Source: Aquisalimonas sp.
Lineage (GTDB): Bacteria; Pseudomonadota; Gammaproteobacteria; Nitrococcales; Aquisalimonadaceae
DNA length: 16,503 bases
Direction of reading: 5' to 3'
Assembly (NCBI GenBank): GCA_007127625.1
Contig: SKYZ01000384.1
Coordinates: 1-16,503, forward strand
Part shown: positions 8,043-15,143 of the stretch, piece by piece
How the letters are laid out: every line of letters starts with the position of its first letter
How positions within the stretch are numbered: the first letter of the stretch is position 1
The notes under the pieces: generated by a model
Seen by the model: only the letters and a program-made list of their open reading frames with translations
What the model was told of the DNA's origin: nothing
Database searches by the model: none
Position numbers and translations under genes: made by a program

Positions 8043-9020
8043 ATGGCCAGGATGAACATGCTGCAGGCCATCAACCACGCCCTGGATACTGCCATGGAGG
8101 CCGACCCGCGCGTGCTCTGTTTCGGCGAGGACGTCGGCGGGTTCGGTGGTGTGTTCCGCGCCACCAGCAATCTGCAGGAGAAGTACGGCAAGGCGCGCTG
8201 CTTCAACACGCCACTGGTGGAGCAGGGCATTGTCGGCTTCGCCAACGGACTGGCCGTGCAGGGTTCGGTGCCGGTGGCGGAGATCCAGTTCGCGGACTAC
8301 ATCTTCCCCGCCTTCGACCAGATCGTGAACGAATCGGCCAAGTACCGGTACCGTTCCGGCAATCTCTTCAACGTGGGCGGTCTGACCATCCGCGCCCCCT
8401 ACGGCGGCGGAATTTCCGGCGGCCACTACCACTCCCAGTCGCCGGAGGCCTACTTCGCCCACACGCCCGGGCTCAAGATCGTTGTGCCCCGCAACGCCCA
8501 TCAGGCGAAGGGGCTGCTGCTCGGGGCCATTCGTGATCCGAATCCGGTGATTTTCTTCGAACCCAAGCGGCTCTACCGCGCCTCGGTGGGTGAGGTACCG
8601 GAGAGCGACTATCAGCTGCCCATCGGCGAGGCGGAGGTGGTCAAGGAGGGCGACGATATCACCCTGGTGGCGTGGGGCGCGCAGATGGAGATGGTGCAGC
8701 AGGCCGTGGAACTTGCGGACCGGGACAACATCTCCTGCGAGGTGATCGATCTGCGAACCATCCTCCCCTGGGATGTGGAGGCAGTCGCCAACTCGGTCCT
8801 CAAGACCGGACGCCTGGTGGTCACCCACGAAGCGCCACTGACCGGCGGGTTCGGTGCCGAGATTGCCGCCACGATCCAGGAGCGCTGTTTTCTCTACCTG
8901 GAATCGCCCGTCATGCGGGTCACCGGCCTGGATACGCCGTTCCCGCTGGCGCTGGAGAAGGAATACATGCCCGATCACCTGAAGATCTTCGAGGCAATCC
9001 GGGCTAGCGTGGAGTTCTGA
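8043..9020 (+). CDS. bkdA2: Branched-chain 2-oxoacid dehydrogenase E1 component, beta subunit
   Basis: This 325-residue beta subunit pairs with the preceding alpha subunit to form the E1 heterotetramer. Family blocks are strong: [93 protein letters not shown], and the C-terminal [12 protein letters not shown] and [14 protein letters not shown]. These match the branched-chain (BCKDHB) subfamily. The ATG lies one base after the alpha stop, with GGAGG at 8030-8034 inside the end of the alpha gene, so equimolar coupled translation is expected. The E2 gene follows after 57 bases. Confidence 0.95.
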   Translation: MARMNMLQAINHALDTAMEADPRVLCFGEDVGGFGGVFRATSNLQEKYGKARCFNTPLVEQGIVGFANGLAVQGSVPVAEIQFADYIFPAFDQIVNESAKYRYRSGNLFNVGGLTIRAPYGGGISGGHYHSQSPEAYFAHTPGLKIVVPRNAHQAKGLLLGAIRDPNPVIFFEPKRLYRASVGEVPESDYQLPIGEAEVVKEGDDITLVAWGAQMEMVQQAVELADRDNISCEVIDLRTILPWDVEAVANSVLKTGRLVVTHEAPLTGGFGAEIAATIQERCFLYLESPVMRVTGLDTPFPLALEKEYMPDHLKIFEAIRASVEF

Positions 9021-9077
9021 CCGGTGGCACGCCTGTTCTGATCAGTCACCCTGCGCACCGAGCGAGGAAGCATCATC

Positions 9078-10379
9078 ATGACCGACTTCATACTGCCCGA
9101 CATCGGTGAAGGCATTGTCGAGTGCGAACTGACCAAGTGGCTGGTTCGCGAAGGAGATCTGATCGAGGAAGACCAGCCGGTGGTGGAGGTCATGACGGAC
9201 AAGGCGCTGGTGGAAATCCCGGCGCCGGAGCAGGGTCGCATCACGCGCTTGTATTACGGCGAAGGCGAAATCGCCCGGGTGCACGAACCGCTGTTTGCGT
9301 ACCAGACCGAGGAGGGCGAGGGCGACCAGGAGGAGCCGTCGACGGAAACGCAGCATGGGACGCCCGAAGCGGATGCGACAACGGCATCGCCCGCCGAAGC
9401 GGATTCCGGGCCAGGGGAGACTGCCGAACCGGTATCGCGGCCGGTGGCCACTGCGACGGGCGGTCCGGCGCGGCGGCGCACGCCCGCGACGCCGGCTGTC
9501 CGCCGCCTTGTGCGGGAACACGGTCTGACCCTGGACGCCATCCGCGGCTCCGGCAAGCACGGCCGCGTGCTCAAGGCGGACGTGCTTGCTCACGTCGACG
9601 GAAGCGCTACCGGTGAGCAACCGGGTGAACAAGCGCGGTCCACCAGGGAACCCGGACCGGCACCATTGCAGCAGGAAGGACGCGTCGAGCCCATCAAGGG
9701 CATCCGCGCCGCCATGGCGAAGCAAATGGCGCATTCCGCCGCCATCATCCCCCATTTCATCTACGGGGAGGAAGTCGACATCACCGAGCTTCTTGCCCTG
9801 CGGGAGCGTCTGAAACCGGATGCGGAGGCGCGGCGGGTCCGCCTGACGTTGATGCCGTTCTTCATGAAGGCGCTGGCCATCGCGGTGGCGGAATATCCCG
9901 TCATGAACAGCCGGGTGAACGACGCCGTCACCGAAATCCACTACCAGCCACACTGCAACATCGGCATGGCCGTGGACAGCGAGGCCGGCCTGATGGTCCC
10001 CAACATCAAGCAGGTGGAACAGCGGACGGTGCTGGAGATCGCCGAGGAGATCGCCCGGCTGGTGGAGGCGGCACGCGCCGGCCGCGTGGCCCGGGACGAT
10101 CTCCATGACGGCACCATCACCCTGTCCAATATCGGCGCCCTCGGCGGCACCTACGCGGCGCCCCTCATCAACGCGCCGGAGGTGGCCATCGCCGCGCTGG
10201 GCAGAACCCAGCACCTGCCACGTTTCGACGCCGAGGACCGAGTCGTCAAGCGGGCGATTCTGCCGGTGAGCTGGGCCGGCGATCACCGCATCATCGATGG
10301 CGGCACCATGGCGCGCTTCTGCAATCGCTGGAAAGGCCTGCTCGAGTCGCCGGACGCCATGCTGTTGCACCTTCGCTGA
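9078..10379 (+). CDS. bkdB: Dihydrolipoamide acyltransferase E2 of the branched-chain 2-oxoacid dehydrogenase complex
   Basis: This 433-residue E2 forms the core of the complex and passes the acyl group from lipoyl-lysine to CoA. It has one lipoyl domain (residues 1-77) with K42 in VMTDKALVEI as the lipoylation site. An acidic, alanine- and proline-rich linker (78-130) comes next, then a peripheral-subunit-binding domain (132-173, TPAVRRLVREHGLTLDAIRGSGKHGRVLKADVL), a second linker and the acyltransferase domain (about 203-433). The catalytic motif DHRIIDGG gives H403 and D407. The start at 9078 has a GAGGAAG-like site at 9064-9069. The subunit-binding domain implies an E3 partner, but no lipoamide dehydrogenase gene follows, so E3 must come from elsewhere. 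Confidence 0.95.
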   Translation: MTDFILPDIGEGIVECELTKWLVREGDLIEEDQPVVEVMTDKALVEIPAPEQGRITRLYYGEGEIARVHEPLFAYQTEEGEGDQEEPSTETQHGTPEADATTASPAEADSGPGETAEPVSRPVATATGGPARRRTPATPAVRRLVREHGLTLDAIRGSGKHGRVLKADVLAHVDGSATGEQPGEQARSTREPGPAPLQQEGRVEPIKGIRAAMAKQMAHSAAIIPHFIYGEEVDITELLALRERLKPDAEARRVRLTLMPFFMKALAIAVAEYPVMNSRVNDAVTEIHYQPHCNIGMAVDSEAGLMVPNIKQVEQRTVLEIAEEIARLVEAARAGRVARDDLHDGTITLSNIGALGGTYAAPLINAPEVAIAALGRTQHLPRFDAEDRVVKRAILPVSWAGDHRIIDGGTMARFCNRWKGLLESPDAMLLHLR

Positions 10380-10400
10380 TCCGGGGTCACCGTACGGACC

Positions 10401-12260
10401 ATGGTCGACGCCCCGATTCAGCAGTTCTACATCCCGGAAGAGCAGTCCATCTACCTGCTCAGCCACGGTGATGCCAAGAAGCTGAAGGACTGGGTGGCCC
10501 TGTGCACCAACCAGCTGGAACAGCTCGGCTATCGTGATATCGAGCTGATCGGCAAGGGCGCCTACGGCTTCGTCTTCGCCGGCGCCGTATCCGGGCAGGA
10601 CGGCCGCCGCGTGGAGCACGTATTCAAGTTCACCCGCATCACCCTGCCGCAGCATATCCAGGACCGCCTGGAAGAAGAGGCGTTCATGCTCGGTCAGGTC
10701 AACCATCCCCGGGTGCCTCGGCTGATCACCTTCCAGCGGGTACGCAACCAGTCGCTGCTGGTCATGGAGCGTGCCCCCGGATTCAACCTGGAAGAGGTCT
10801 CCCTGCGTGAAGGGCGGCTGCCACCGCGCCTGATCGTGCGTATCGGTGCCCAGCTTGCGGATATCCTGGGCGCACTGCGCAGCGAGGCCGGCCCCGCAGG
10901 ACGGCCCATAGTGCACGGGGATATCAAGCCGTCCAACCTGGTGTTCGACGAGAACAACGAGAACATTGCCTTGATCGACTGGGGGTCGTCGGTCTTCGCC
11001 CAGGTGGACGAGAACTACCAGTTCGTGGCTCCCAAGGTCATGGAGTTGATGTCGGACAACCTGCAACAGACCAATGCGCGCCTGGGCGATGTCTACTTCA
11101 TCGGCGAGGAACAGCTGAACGGGGCGCTGTCATCGCCACGCTTCGACGAGCAGGGCGCCGCGGGCACACTCTACGCGCTGGCCTCCGGGCAATCCTGTCG
11201 CTTCGGCTACCGCGCCATTCCGCCCACGTCGCTGGGCCTGCCCATCGAGTTCGCGCGCATGCTCGAAGGCATGCTGGATGCCGATGCCGATCTGCGGCGC
11301 CGCGCCGGGGATTACTTCCTGCGGGAAATGCCGCGGATCGGCCGTACCGTGATGATCGACCTCCCCGAACCGGCCCCGACACCGGCGGTGCCGGTCTGGA
11401 TGCGCCGCACCGACCGCGAAATCGACACGGTGGTCTACAGCTCGCGGAAATCGTTCCTGCGGGAAGAGGGCGCCGAGGAGACCCTCAGCGACGTCAACGA
11501 CGTGCAGCTGGACCGTTACTACCGGAATTTCATGCAGGGCATGGGCGATACGGAGAAGGCCTTCCTGGCCGCGGTGAGCCGGCTTGGTCGCTATCCGGTG
11601 GTGGGCGGCCTGGCGGTGCGCTGGGAGACCGACGGCATCTACATCGACACATCGCTGAACCTGCATGACCCGGAGCGCAAGACCGCGTTCATTACGGCGG
11701 TGAACAACATGGTGAACCTGGCGCGGGCCATCTACCGTCAGGGCATTTTCAAGAGTTGCCTGTTCAACGCCCGGGACACCCTGCACATCGACAGGGAGAC
11801 CTCCGACGAACCGTTCATCCCCGAGACCAGCATGCGCCTGCCGTATGAGGTGAGTGCCGCGCCGGAACCCGAGGACCGGACCCGGGAGCACTCGTACTTC
11901 GAGGATGGCCCGGATCCCGAAGAGCTGCTCGTTCTGCCGGACCGGATCATGCGGTCGCTGGAAGCGCTGAACACCATCCACCACACCGGGATGATCATCT
12001 TCGAGGCGCTGCCATACCACCTGAAAATCCACAGCTACTACCGACTGCTCGATCCCGGCCGCGAGCAGGAATTCCGACAGCGCCTGGACGAGATTCTTGC
12101 TGCGGTACCGTTAATCGAAGGCCTCGGGGTGTCCGGCTACATGAAGATGCCGTACAAGGACACGCGCTACTTCGCCCACATGGAGCGCCTTCCAGAGCGG
12201 TATTACCCGAAGAATCCGCGCGCGGCGGGTGCAAGTAGCGGAGGCCGAGTACACGACTGA
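10401..12260 (+). CDS. Hanks-type protein-kinase-like protein with an uncharacterised C-terminal half
   Basis: This is a 619-residue, apparently soluble protein. The kinase domain lies at about residues 45-310. It has a glycine loop GKGAYGFVFAG (51-61), a likely ATP lysine K76 (HVFKF), an alpha-C glutamate near 91-93, a catalytic loop HGDIKPSN (172-179, D174; HGD instead of HRD) and LIDWG (191-195, DWG instead of DFG). A normal APE motif is not obvious. All key catalytic positions are filled, so it may be active. Residues about 320-619 match no domain I recognise; no membrane helix is seen. It starts 21 bases after bkdB, so it is probably cotranscribed, which suggests but does not prove a role in controlling the dehydrogenase. 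The ribosome-binding site is weak. Confidence 0.82.
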   Translation: MVDAPIQQFYIPEEQSIYLLSHGDAKKLKDWVALCTNQLEQLGYRDIELIGKGAYGFVFAGAVSGQDGRRVEHVFKFTRITLPQHIQDRLEEEAFMLGQVNHPRVPRLITFQRVRNQSLLVMERAPGFNLEEVSLREGRLPPRLIVRIGAQLADILGALRSEAGPAGRPIVHGDIKPSNLVFDENNENIALIDWGSSVFAQVDENYQFVAPKVMELMSDNLQQTNARLGDVYFIGEEQLNGALSSPRFDEQGAAGTLYALASGQSCRFGYRAIPPTSLGLPIEFARMLEGMLDADADLRRRAGDYFLREMPRIGRTVMIDLPEPAPTPAVPVWMRRTDREIDTVVYSSRKSFLREEGAEETLSDVNDVQLDRYYRNFMQGMGDTEKAFLAAVSRLGRYPVVGGLAVRWETDGIYIDTSLNLHDPERKTAFITAVNNMVNLARAIYRQGIFKSCLFNARDTLHIDRETSDEPFIPETSMRLPYEVSAAPEPEDRTREHSYFEDGPDPEELLVLPDRIMRSLEALNTIHHTGMIIFEALPYHLKIHSYYRLLDPGREQEFRQRLDEILAAVPLIEGLGVSGYMKMPYKDTRYFAHMERLPERYYPKNPRAAGASSGGRVHD

Positions 12261-12270
12261 GTGGCGTGCT

Positions 12271-12287
12271 GAATACCCCCGGTATTC
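12271..12287. repeat. Perfect 7-bp inverted repeat after the kinase-like gene
   Basis: GAATACC, a CCC loop and GGTATTC begin 10 bases after the stop at 12258-12260. It could be the terminator stem of the dehydrogenase-kinase run, but no T-run follows, so it is equally an operator or chance. Confidence 0.4.
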
Positions 12288-12298
12288 GATACGTTGTC

Positions 12299-12347
12299 GG
12301 CCCGACACCCGCCCGCGCGCTTCCGGTCGAGGCGGGCGCCTCGGGCC
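12299..12347. repeat. Nested inverted repeats (stem-loop) abutting the csbD fragment
   Basis: The outer arms are GGCCCGA (12299-12305) and TCGGGCC (12341-12347). The inner arms are CGCCCGC (12310-12316) and GCGGGCG (12332-12338), separated by short internal loops. The GC-rich stem is strong. On the minus strand it begins one base after the premature stop of the csbD fragment. It may be a terminator without a T-run or a small palindromic element. Confidence 0.55.
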
Positions 12348-12348
12348 A

Positions 12349-12417
12349 TCAGCTGCACTTTGATTTGGCCTTGCCTTTGAACTTCTTCCAGTTGCCTTCG
12401 ATGATGTCCCAGTTCAT
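12349..12417 (-). pseudogene. Truncated csbD-family gene (22 codons)
   Basis: From the ATG at 12417 the minus strand reads MNWDIIEGNWKKFKGKAK, the unmistakable N-terminus of CsbD-family stress proteins (normally about 60-70 residues). It then diverges to SKCS and stops at 12349-12351. The ribosome-binding site GAGGAAA six bases upstream of the ATG is intact. None of the three forward readings after the stop restores the expected GKLTDDD-type continuation. The break coincides with the strong palindrome at 12299-12347, so a deletion or a palindromic insertion probably removed the rest. A second, apparently intact csbD begins at 16421. Confidence 0.75.
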
Positions 12418-12450
12418 TGAGTATTTCCTCGCATGCTGCCCAATCGTAAT

Positions 12451-12477
12451 CCGGCCCCCGGATCAGCCGTGGGCCGG
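12451..12477. repeat. 7-bp inverted repeat upstream of the csbD fragment
   Basis: CCGGCCC (12451-12457) and GGGCCGG (12471-12477) flank a 13-base loop. It lies 34 bases upstream of the csbD fragment's start on the minus strand. It could be a remnant operator or a stem at the end of a transcript; no T-run follows on either side. Confidence 0.35.
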
Positions 12478-12575
12478 GCTCATTGTCGGCTCCGGCGAAT
12501 GACCACGGCAGTGGATCACAGGGGCCGGCGTCACGATCGACCCTGCGCCCACCGGCTACACGTTGTCCGTGCGCT

Positions 12576-12614
12576 GGGCCACTAACTCATTGTTTGGCAA
12601 CGAAAGAGTGGCCC
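12576..12614. repeat. 8-bp perfect inverted repeat in the Crp-like gene leader
   Basis: GGGCCACT (12576-12583) and AGTGGCCC (12607-12614) enclose a 23-base loop that holds TTGTTTGGCAA. It is 132 bases before the regulator's start codon and could be an RNA stem in the leader or an operator for autoregulation. Confidence 0.4.
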
Positions 12615-12745
12615 GCCTTGTACGGACCCCTGAATGCCGCGTGCAAGTCTCTACCTCGTTTCCTCGTACGGAACTCCCGACCGTTCTACGGCGTACATGC
12701 AGACAACTCCGCCCACACAGGGCCAACAGGAAGAGGTATTCGCGC

Positions 12746-13525
12746 ATGTCGAAATCCGTTGAAGTCGGTGACAACCATCTGCTGGCCATGCTGTCGCCCG
12801 ATGAGGACGAACGGGTTCGGGGGAGCCTGGAACTGGTGGAGTTTTCGCCGGGTGACTCGCTGTGCGAGCCCCACCTGGTCATGAAATGCGTGTATTTCCC
12901 AATCGATTCCATCGTCTCGCTACTGTGCGTGACGGAAAACGGCGGCTCCGCGGAGATCGCCGCAGTCGGGTCCGAGGGGATCGTCGGCGTGTCGTCGTTC
13001 ATGGGCGGCGACACCTCGCACAGCCGCGCCATGGTGCGGTCCGGCGGTTATGGCTACCGGATGCCGAGCTGGCTGCTGAAGGACGAATTCTATCGCGGCG
13101 GGCCCATGCAGCGGTTGCTGTTGCGCTATACCCAGGCGTTGCTGACCCAGATGGCGCAACTCGCCGTGTGCAACCGCCACCATTCGGTGTATCAGCAACT
13201 CTGCCGCTTGCTGTTACTGAGCCATGATCGCCTGCACAACACCGAGCTTTACATGACTCAGGAACTCATTGCCAATACGCTTGGTGTGCGTCGCGAGGGG
13301 ATCACGGAGGCGGCCGGCAAGCTGCAGAAGGCCGGATTGATCGAATACTACCGAGGCCACATCACCATCCTCGACTGCGCCGGCCTGGGAGCGCGGACCT
13401 GTGAGTGCTACCACGTGGTCAAACGCGAGTATGAGCGCTTGCTGCCGCAACGGACTGCGGACCACGCCGGAATCGCCTTGCCTCCTCCTGGTCCCGGGCG
13501 TTCTGTTCCGGTCTCAGCACATTGA
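12746..13525 (+). CDS. Crp/Fnr-family transcriptional regulator
   Basis: This 259-residue protein has an N-terminal cyclic-nucleotide-binding-like beta domain (about 25-115, LVEFSPGDSLCEP...VYFPIDSIVSLL), a long dimer helix (about 118-160) and a Crp-type winged helix-turn-helix (about 168-210, MTQELIANTLGVRREGITEAAGKLQKAGLIEYYRG). The glycine- and arginine-containing phosphate cassette of true cAMP receptors is not evident, and no Fnr-type N-terminal four-cysteine cluster is present. The ligand is therefore unknown. A short CECYH segment (219-223) lies near the C-terminus. The start at 12746 has AGGAAGAGG (12728-12736). Targets cannot be deduced from the window. It converges on the anti-sigma gene. 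Confidence 0.88.
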   Translation: MSKSVEVGDNHLLAMLSPDEDERVRGSLELVEFSPGDSLCEPHLVMKCVYFPIDSIVSLLCVTENGGSAEIAAVGSEGIVGVSSFMGGDTSHSRAMVRSGGYGYRMPSWLLKDEFYRGGPMQRLLLRYTQALLTQMAQLAVCNRHHSVYQQLCRLLLLSHDRLHNTELYMTQELIANTLGVRREGITEAAGKLQKAGLIEYYRGHITILDCAGLGARTCECYHVVKREYERLLPQRTADHAGIALPPPGPGRSVPVSAH

Positions 13526-13534
13526 TCAGACCGG
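13508..13534. terminator. Candidate bidirectional terminator hairpin between convergent genes
   Basis: CCGGTCT (13508-13514) and AGACCGG (13528-13534) form a perfect 7-bp stem with a 13-base loop. The loop contains the regulator's stop codon (13523-13525), and the right arm ends 6 bases before the anti-sigma stop. The position between convergent genes fits termination, but no T-run accompanies it. Confidence 0.4.
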
Positions 13535-13540
13535 TGCGCG

Positions 13541-14428
13541 TCAATCGAACTGGTCCAGCACCCTCTGGCCGAGCGAGGACAGTGCGTCCTTGCCCAGGTC
13601 ACCGAGGACGGCGTAACTGGCCTTGCCGGAGTCGGAGGTCCAGTAATAGGCCGAGAGCCCATCGTCGTACTGGAAGATATTGTCGCTGACCCTGGTGGGA
13701 CGGCCAGCCATCAGCGGGCTACCACCGTCGCCGGTTTTCACGTACTGGACGTAGAGGACGATGGTATTGCCCTCTTCGTTCCGGTAGAGCATCTGCGCTG
13801 CTAGCCCGTCGGAGATTGGCAGGGGGCGGCCCCCGACGAAGCTGTATCCGTCATCGGACCAGTCCGGCACCAGGATCTCCAGTTCCTGGCCACTCCGGAA
13901 CCACTCACCAAACGTCTCTCGATCACTCACAAGGCCGGCGTCCTGCCACGGAGAGTCGCTGGTTGCGTAGAGGGAATACGACGTGAGCGCGTCCTGGAGG
14001 AACATGTCCCGAGCGACCATCTGGGCTTCCTGCTCGATGATGTAGCCCCGGGCAACCCAGCCGGTGACGCCGCCCACGATGATCAGGGCAACTCCAGCGG
14101 CGATGGCGCCACTGAGCATCCCGCCCCATCGCGGTCGCTGCCGCGGCATAGGCCGAACCGGGGCAGGGCGGTCAACGGCGTCTTCTTCCTCTCCCGGGAC
14201 GAAACGCTCAAGCACTTCCTTGAGCCTGTCGGGAACGGGCTCGTCCAGCACCGATGCGTAGGCTCGGCGCAGCGTCGCGGACTGGGTCTGATAGTCGCGC
14301 AGGCGCTCCCTGTCGTCGGGGTCCTGCTGGACACGCGCCCACACCTCCCAGCGCGTCTCTTCGTCAAGTTCGCCGTCCACGTAGTCGCTAAGGACCTCTG
14401 GGGGAAGGGGGCGATTCCTATCGTTCAT
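13541..14428 (-). CDS. Membrane anti-sigma factor (COG5662-like)
   Basis: This 295-residue single-pass protein is expected to hold its cognate ECF sigma factor at the membrane. The cytoplasmic N-terminus begins with the typical PLPPEVLSDYVDGELDEETRWEVWARVQQD. It lacks the HxxxCxxC zinc motif of ZAS-type anti-sigmas. One membrane helix lies at about 104-127 (GMLSGAIAAGVALIIVGGVTGW). The outer domain (128-295) has family-like blocks such as LVPDWSDDGYSFVGGRPLP, AAQMLYRNEEGNTIVLYV, SAYYWTSDSGKASYAVLG and a C-terminal helix. The start at 14428 has GGGGG six to ten bases upstream and overlaps the sigma gene's end by 11 bases, so the pair is coupled. An upstream in-frame start at 14455 is less supported. 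Confidence 0.9.
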   Translation of the reverse strand: MNDRNRPLPPEVLSDYVDGELDEETRWEVWARVQQDPDDRERLRDYQTQSATLRRAYASVLDEPVPDRLKEVLERFVPGEEEDAVDRPAPVRPMPRQRPRWGGMLSGAIAAGVALIIVGGVTGWVARGYIIEQEAQMVARDMFLQDALTSYSLYATSDSPWQDAGLVSDRETFGEWFRSGQELEILVPDWSDDGYSFVGGRPLPISDGLAAQMLYRNEEGNTIVLYVQYVKTGDGGSPLMAGRPTRVSDNIFQYDDGLSAYYWTSDSGKASYAVLGDLGKDALSSLGQRVLDQFD

Positions 14429-14933
14429 GATTTTCCCCCGCAAACTCGGCACCAACGGTTGCGGACGACATGAGCGAGCGCAAAGCCTCTCGGGCGCGCG
14501 ACAGACGTGAACGAATGGTACCCACGGGGACGGCCAGCGCCTCCGACGTTTCCTCGTAGGACAGTCCCGTTACGGCCACCAGAATAATGGCATCACGCTG
14601 ATCGGATGGAAGCTTCTGCACGGCGTTGTGAAGTATGTCGAGATCGCAGTGCTGCTCGTAGTTGATATGAACGGTTCCCTCTGTCGGATACCGGCGCTGA
14701 TGCTCGGTCTGCCGTCGTCGCTTTCTGATCGACGAGACAAAGTTATTATGCAGGATACCAAACAGCCACGGCCGCGCCGCCTTGTCCGGGTTCCACTGGA
14801 ACGCGCAAGTCAGAGCCCTCTCTAGACACTCCTGGACCAGGTCGTCTGCGTCATCGGGATCCCTGGCAAGCGCCCTCGCGTAACGCCGCAAATGCGGGAT
14901 TTCCTCGGCAAGGCGCCAGCGAAGCTCGTTCAC
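14418..14933 (-). CDS. ECF-type RNA polymerase sigma factor
   Basis: From the GTG at 14933 this is a 171-residue group 4 sigma factor. Region 2 is LRRYARALARDPDDADDLVQECLERAL...WLFGILHNNFVSSIRKRRR. Region 4 is LPSDQRDAIILVAVTGLSYEETSEALAVPVGTIRSRLSRAREALRSL, with the helix-turn-helix that reads the -35 element. The frame stays open upstream to an ATG at 15143 (241 residues) and has another ATG at 15089, but the extra 70 residues are low-complexity and unlike any sigma domain. GAGGG eight bases before the GTG and the family's usual length favour 14933; the true start is uncertain. The gene overlaps its anti-sigma partner. The inducing signal is unknown. Confidence 0.88.
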   Translation of the reverse strand: MNELRWRLAEEIPHLRRYARALARDPDDADDLVQECLERALTCAFQWNPDKAARPWLFGILHNNFVSSIRKRRRQTEHQRRYPTEGTVHINYEQHCDLDILHNAVQKLPSDQRDAIILVAVTGLSYEETSEALAVPVGTIRSRLSRAREALRSLMSSATVGAEFAGENHER

Positions 14934-15143
14934 CCGGGATGCCCTCGCGGCTGGAGCCCCCTTGTCGGAAGGATTCACCCGCTTCCGGTCGCCGTTGTTC
15001 TCCGTAGCGGTCTCCCACCGGCCCGAACCCCCGAGGTCCTCGGCCGAGCGCGCAGCGGAATTCCCCGACGCGAAGTCTCCGATTTCCATTCGTTGTGCAA
15101 AACCCGGGCAGGCCTTCTGCTTGTCACCACCGCGCTGAGCCAT

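Larger units (their letters stand above)
12261..12745. other. 485-base intergenic region rich in inverted repeats
   Basis: This gap separates the kinase-like gene from the Crp/Fnr-type gene. It contains several inverted repeats and a broken csbD gene on the minus strand, each listed separately. Longer in-frame upstream readings of the regulator pass through its last 183 bases but have no start signal or family similarity, so I treat them as leader. No transposase or attachment-site signature is seen. Confidence 0.6.

Noticed and set aside
9042..11066. 674-codon minus-strand open frame opposite bkdB and the kinase-like gene
   Set aside because: Histidine-, valine- and glycine-rich translation typical of an antisense frame; the plus-strand genes are unambiguous.
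12563..12745. N-terminal extension of the Crp-like protein by 61 codons
   Set aside because: The extension is basic and cysteine-containing without homology to the family, and a strong ribosome-binding site precedes the ATG at 12746.
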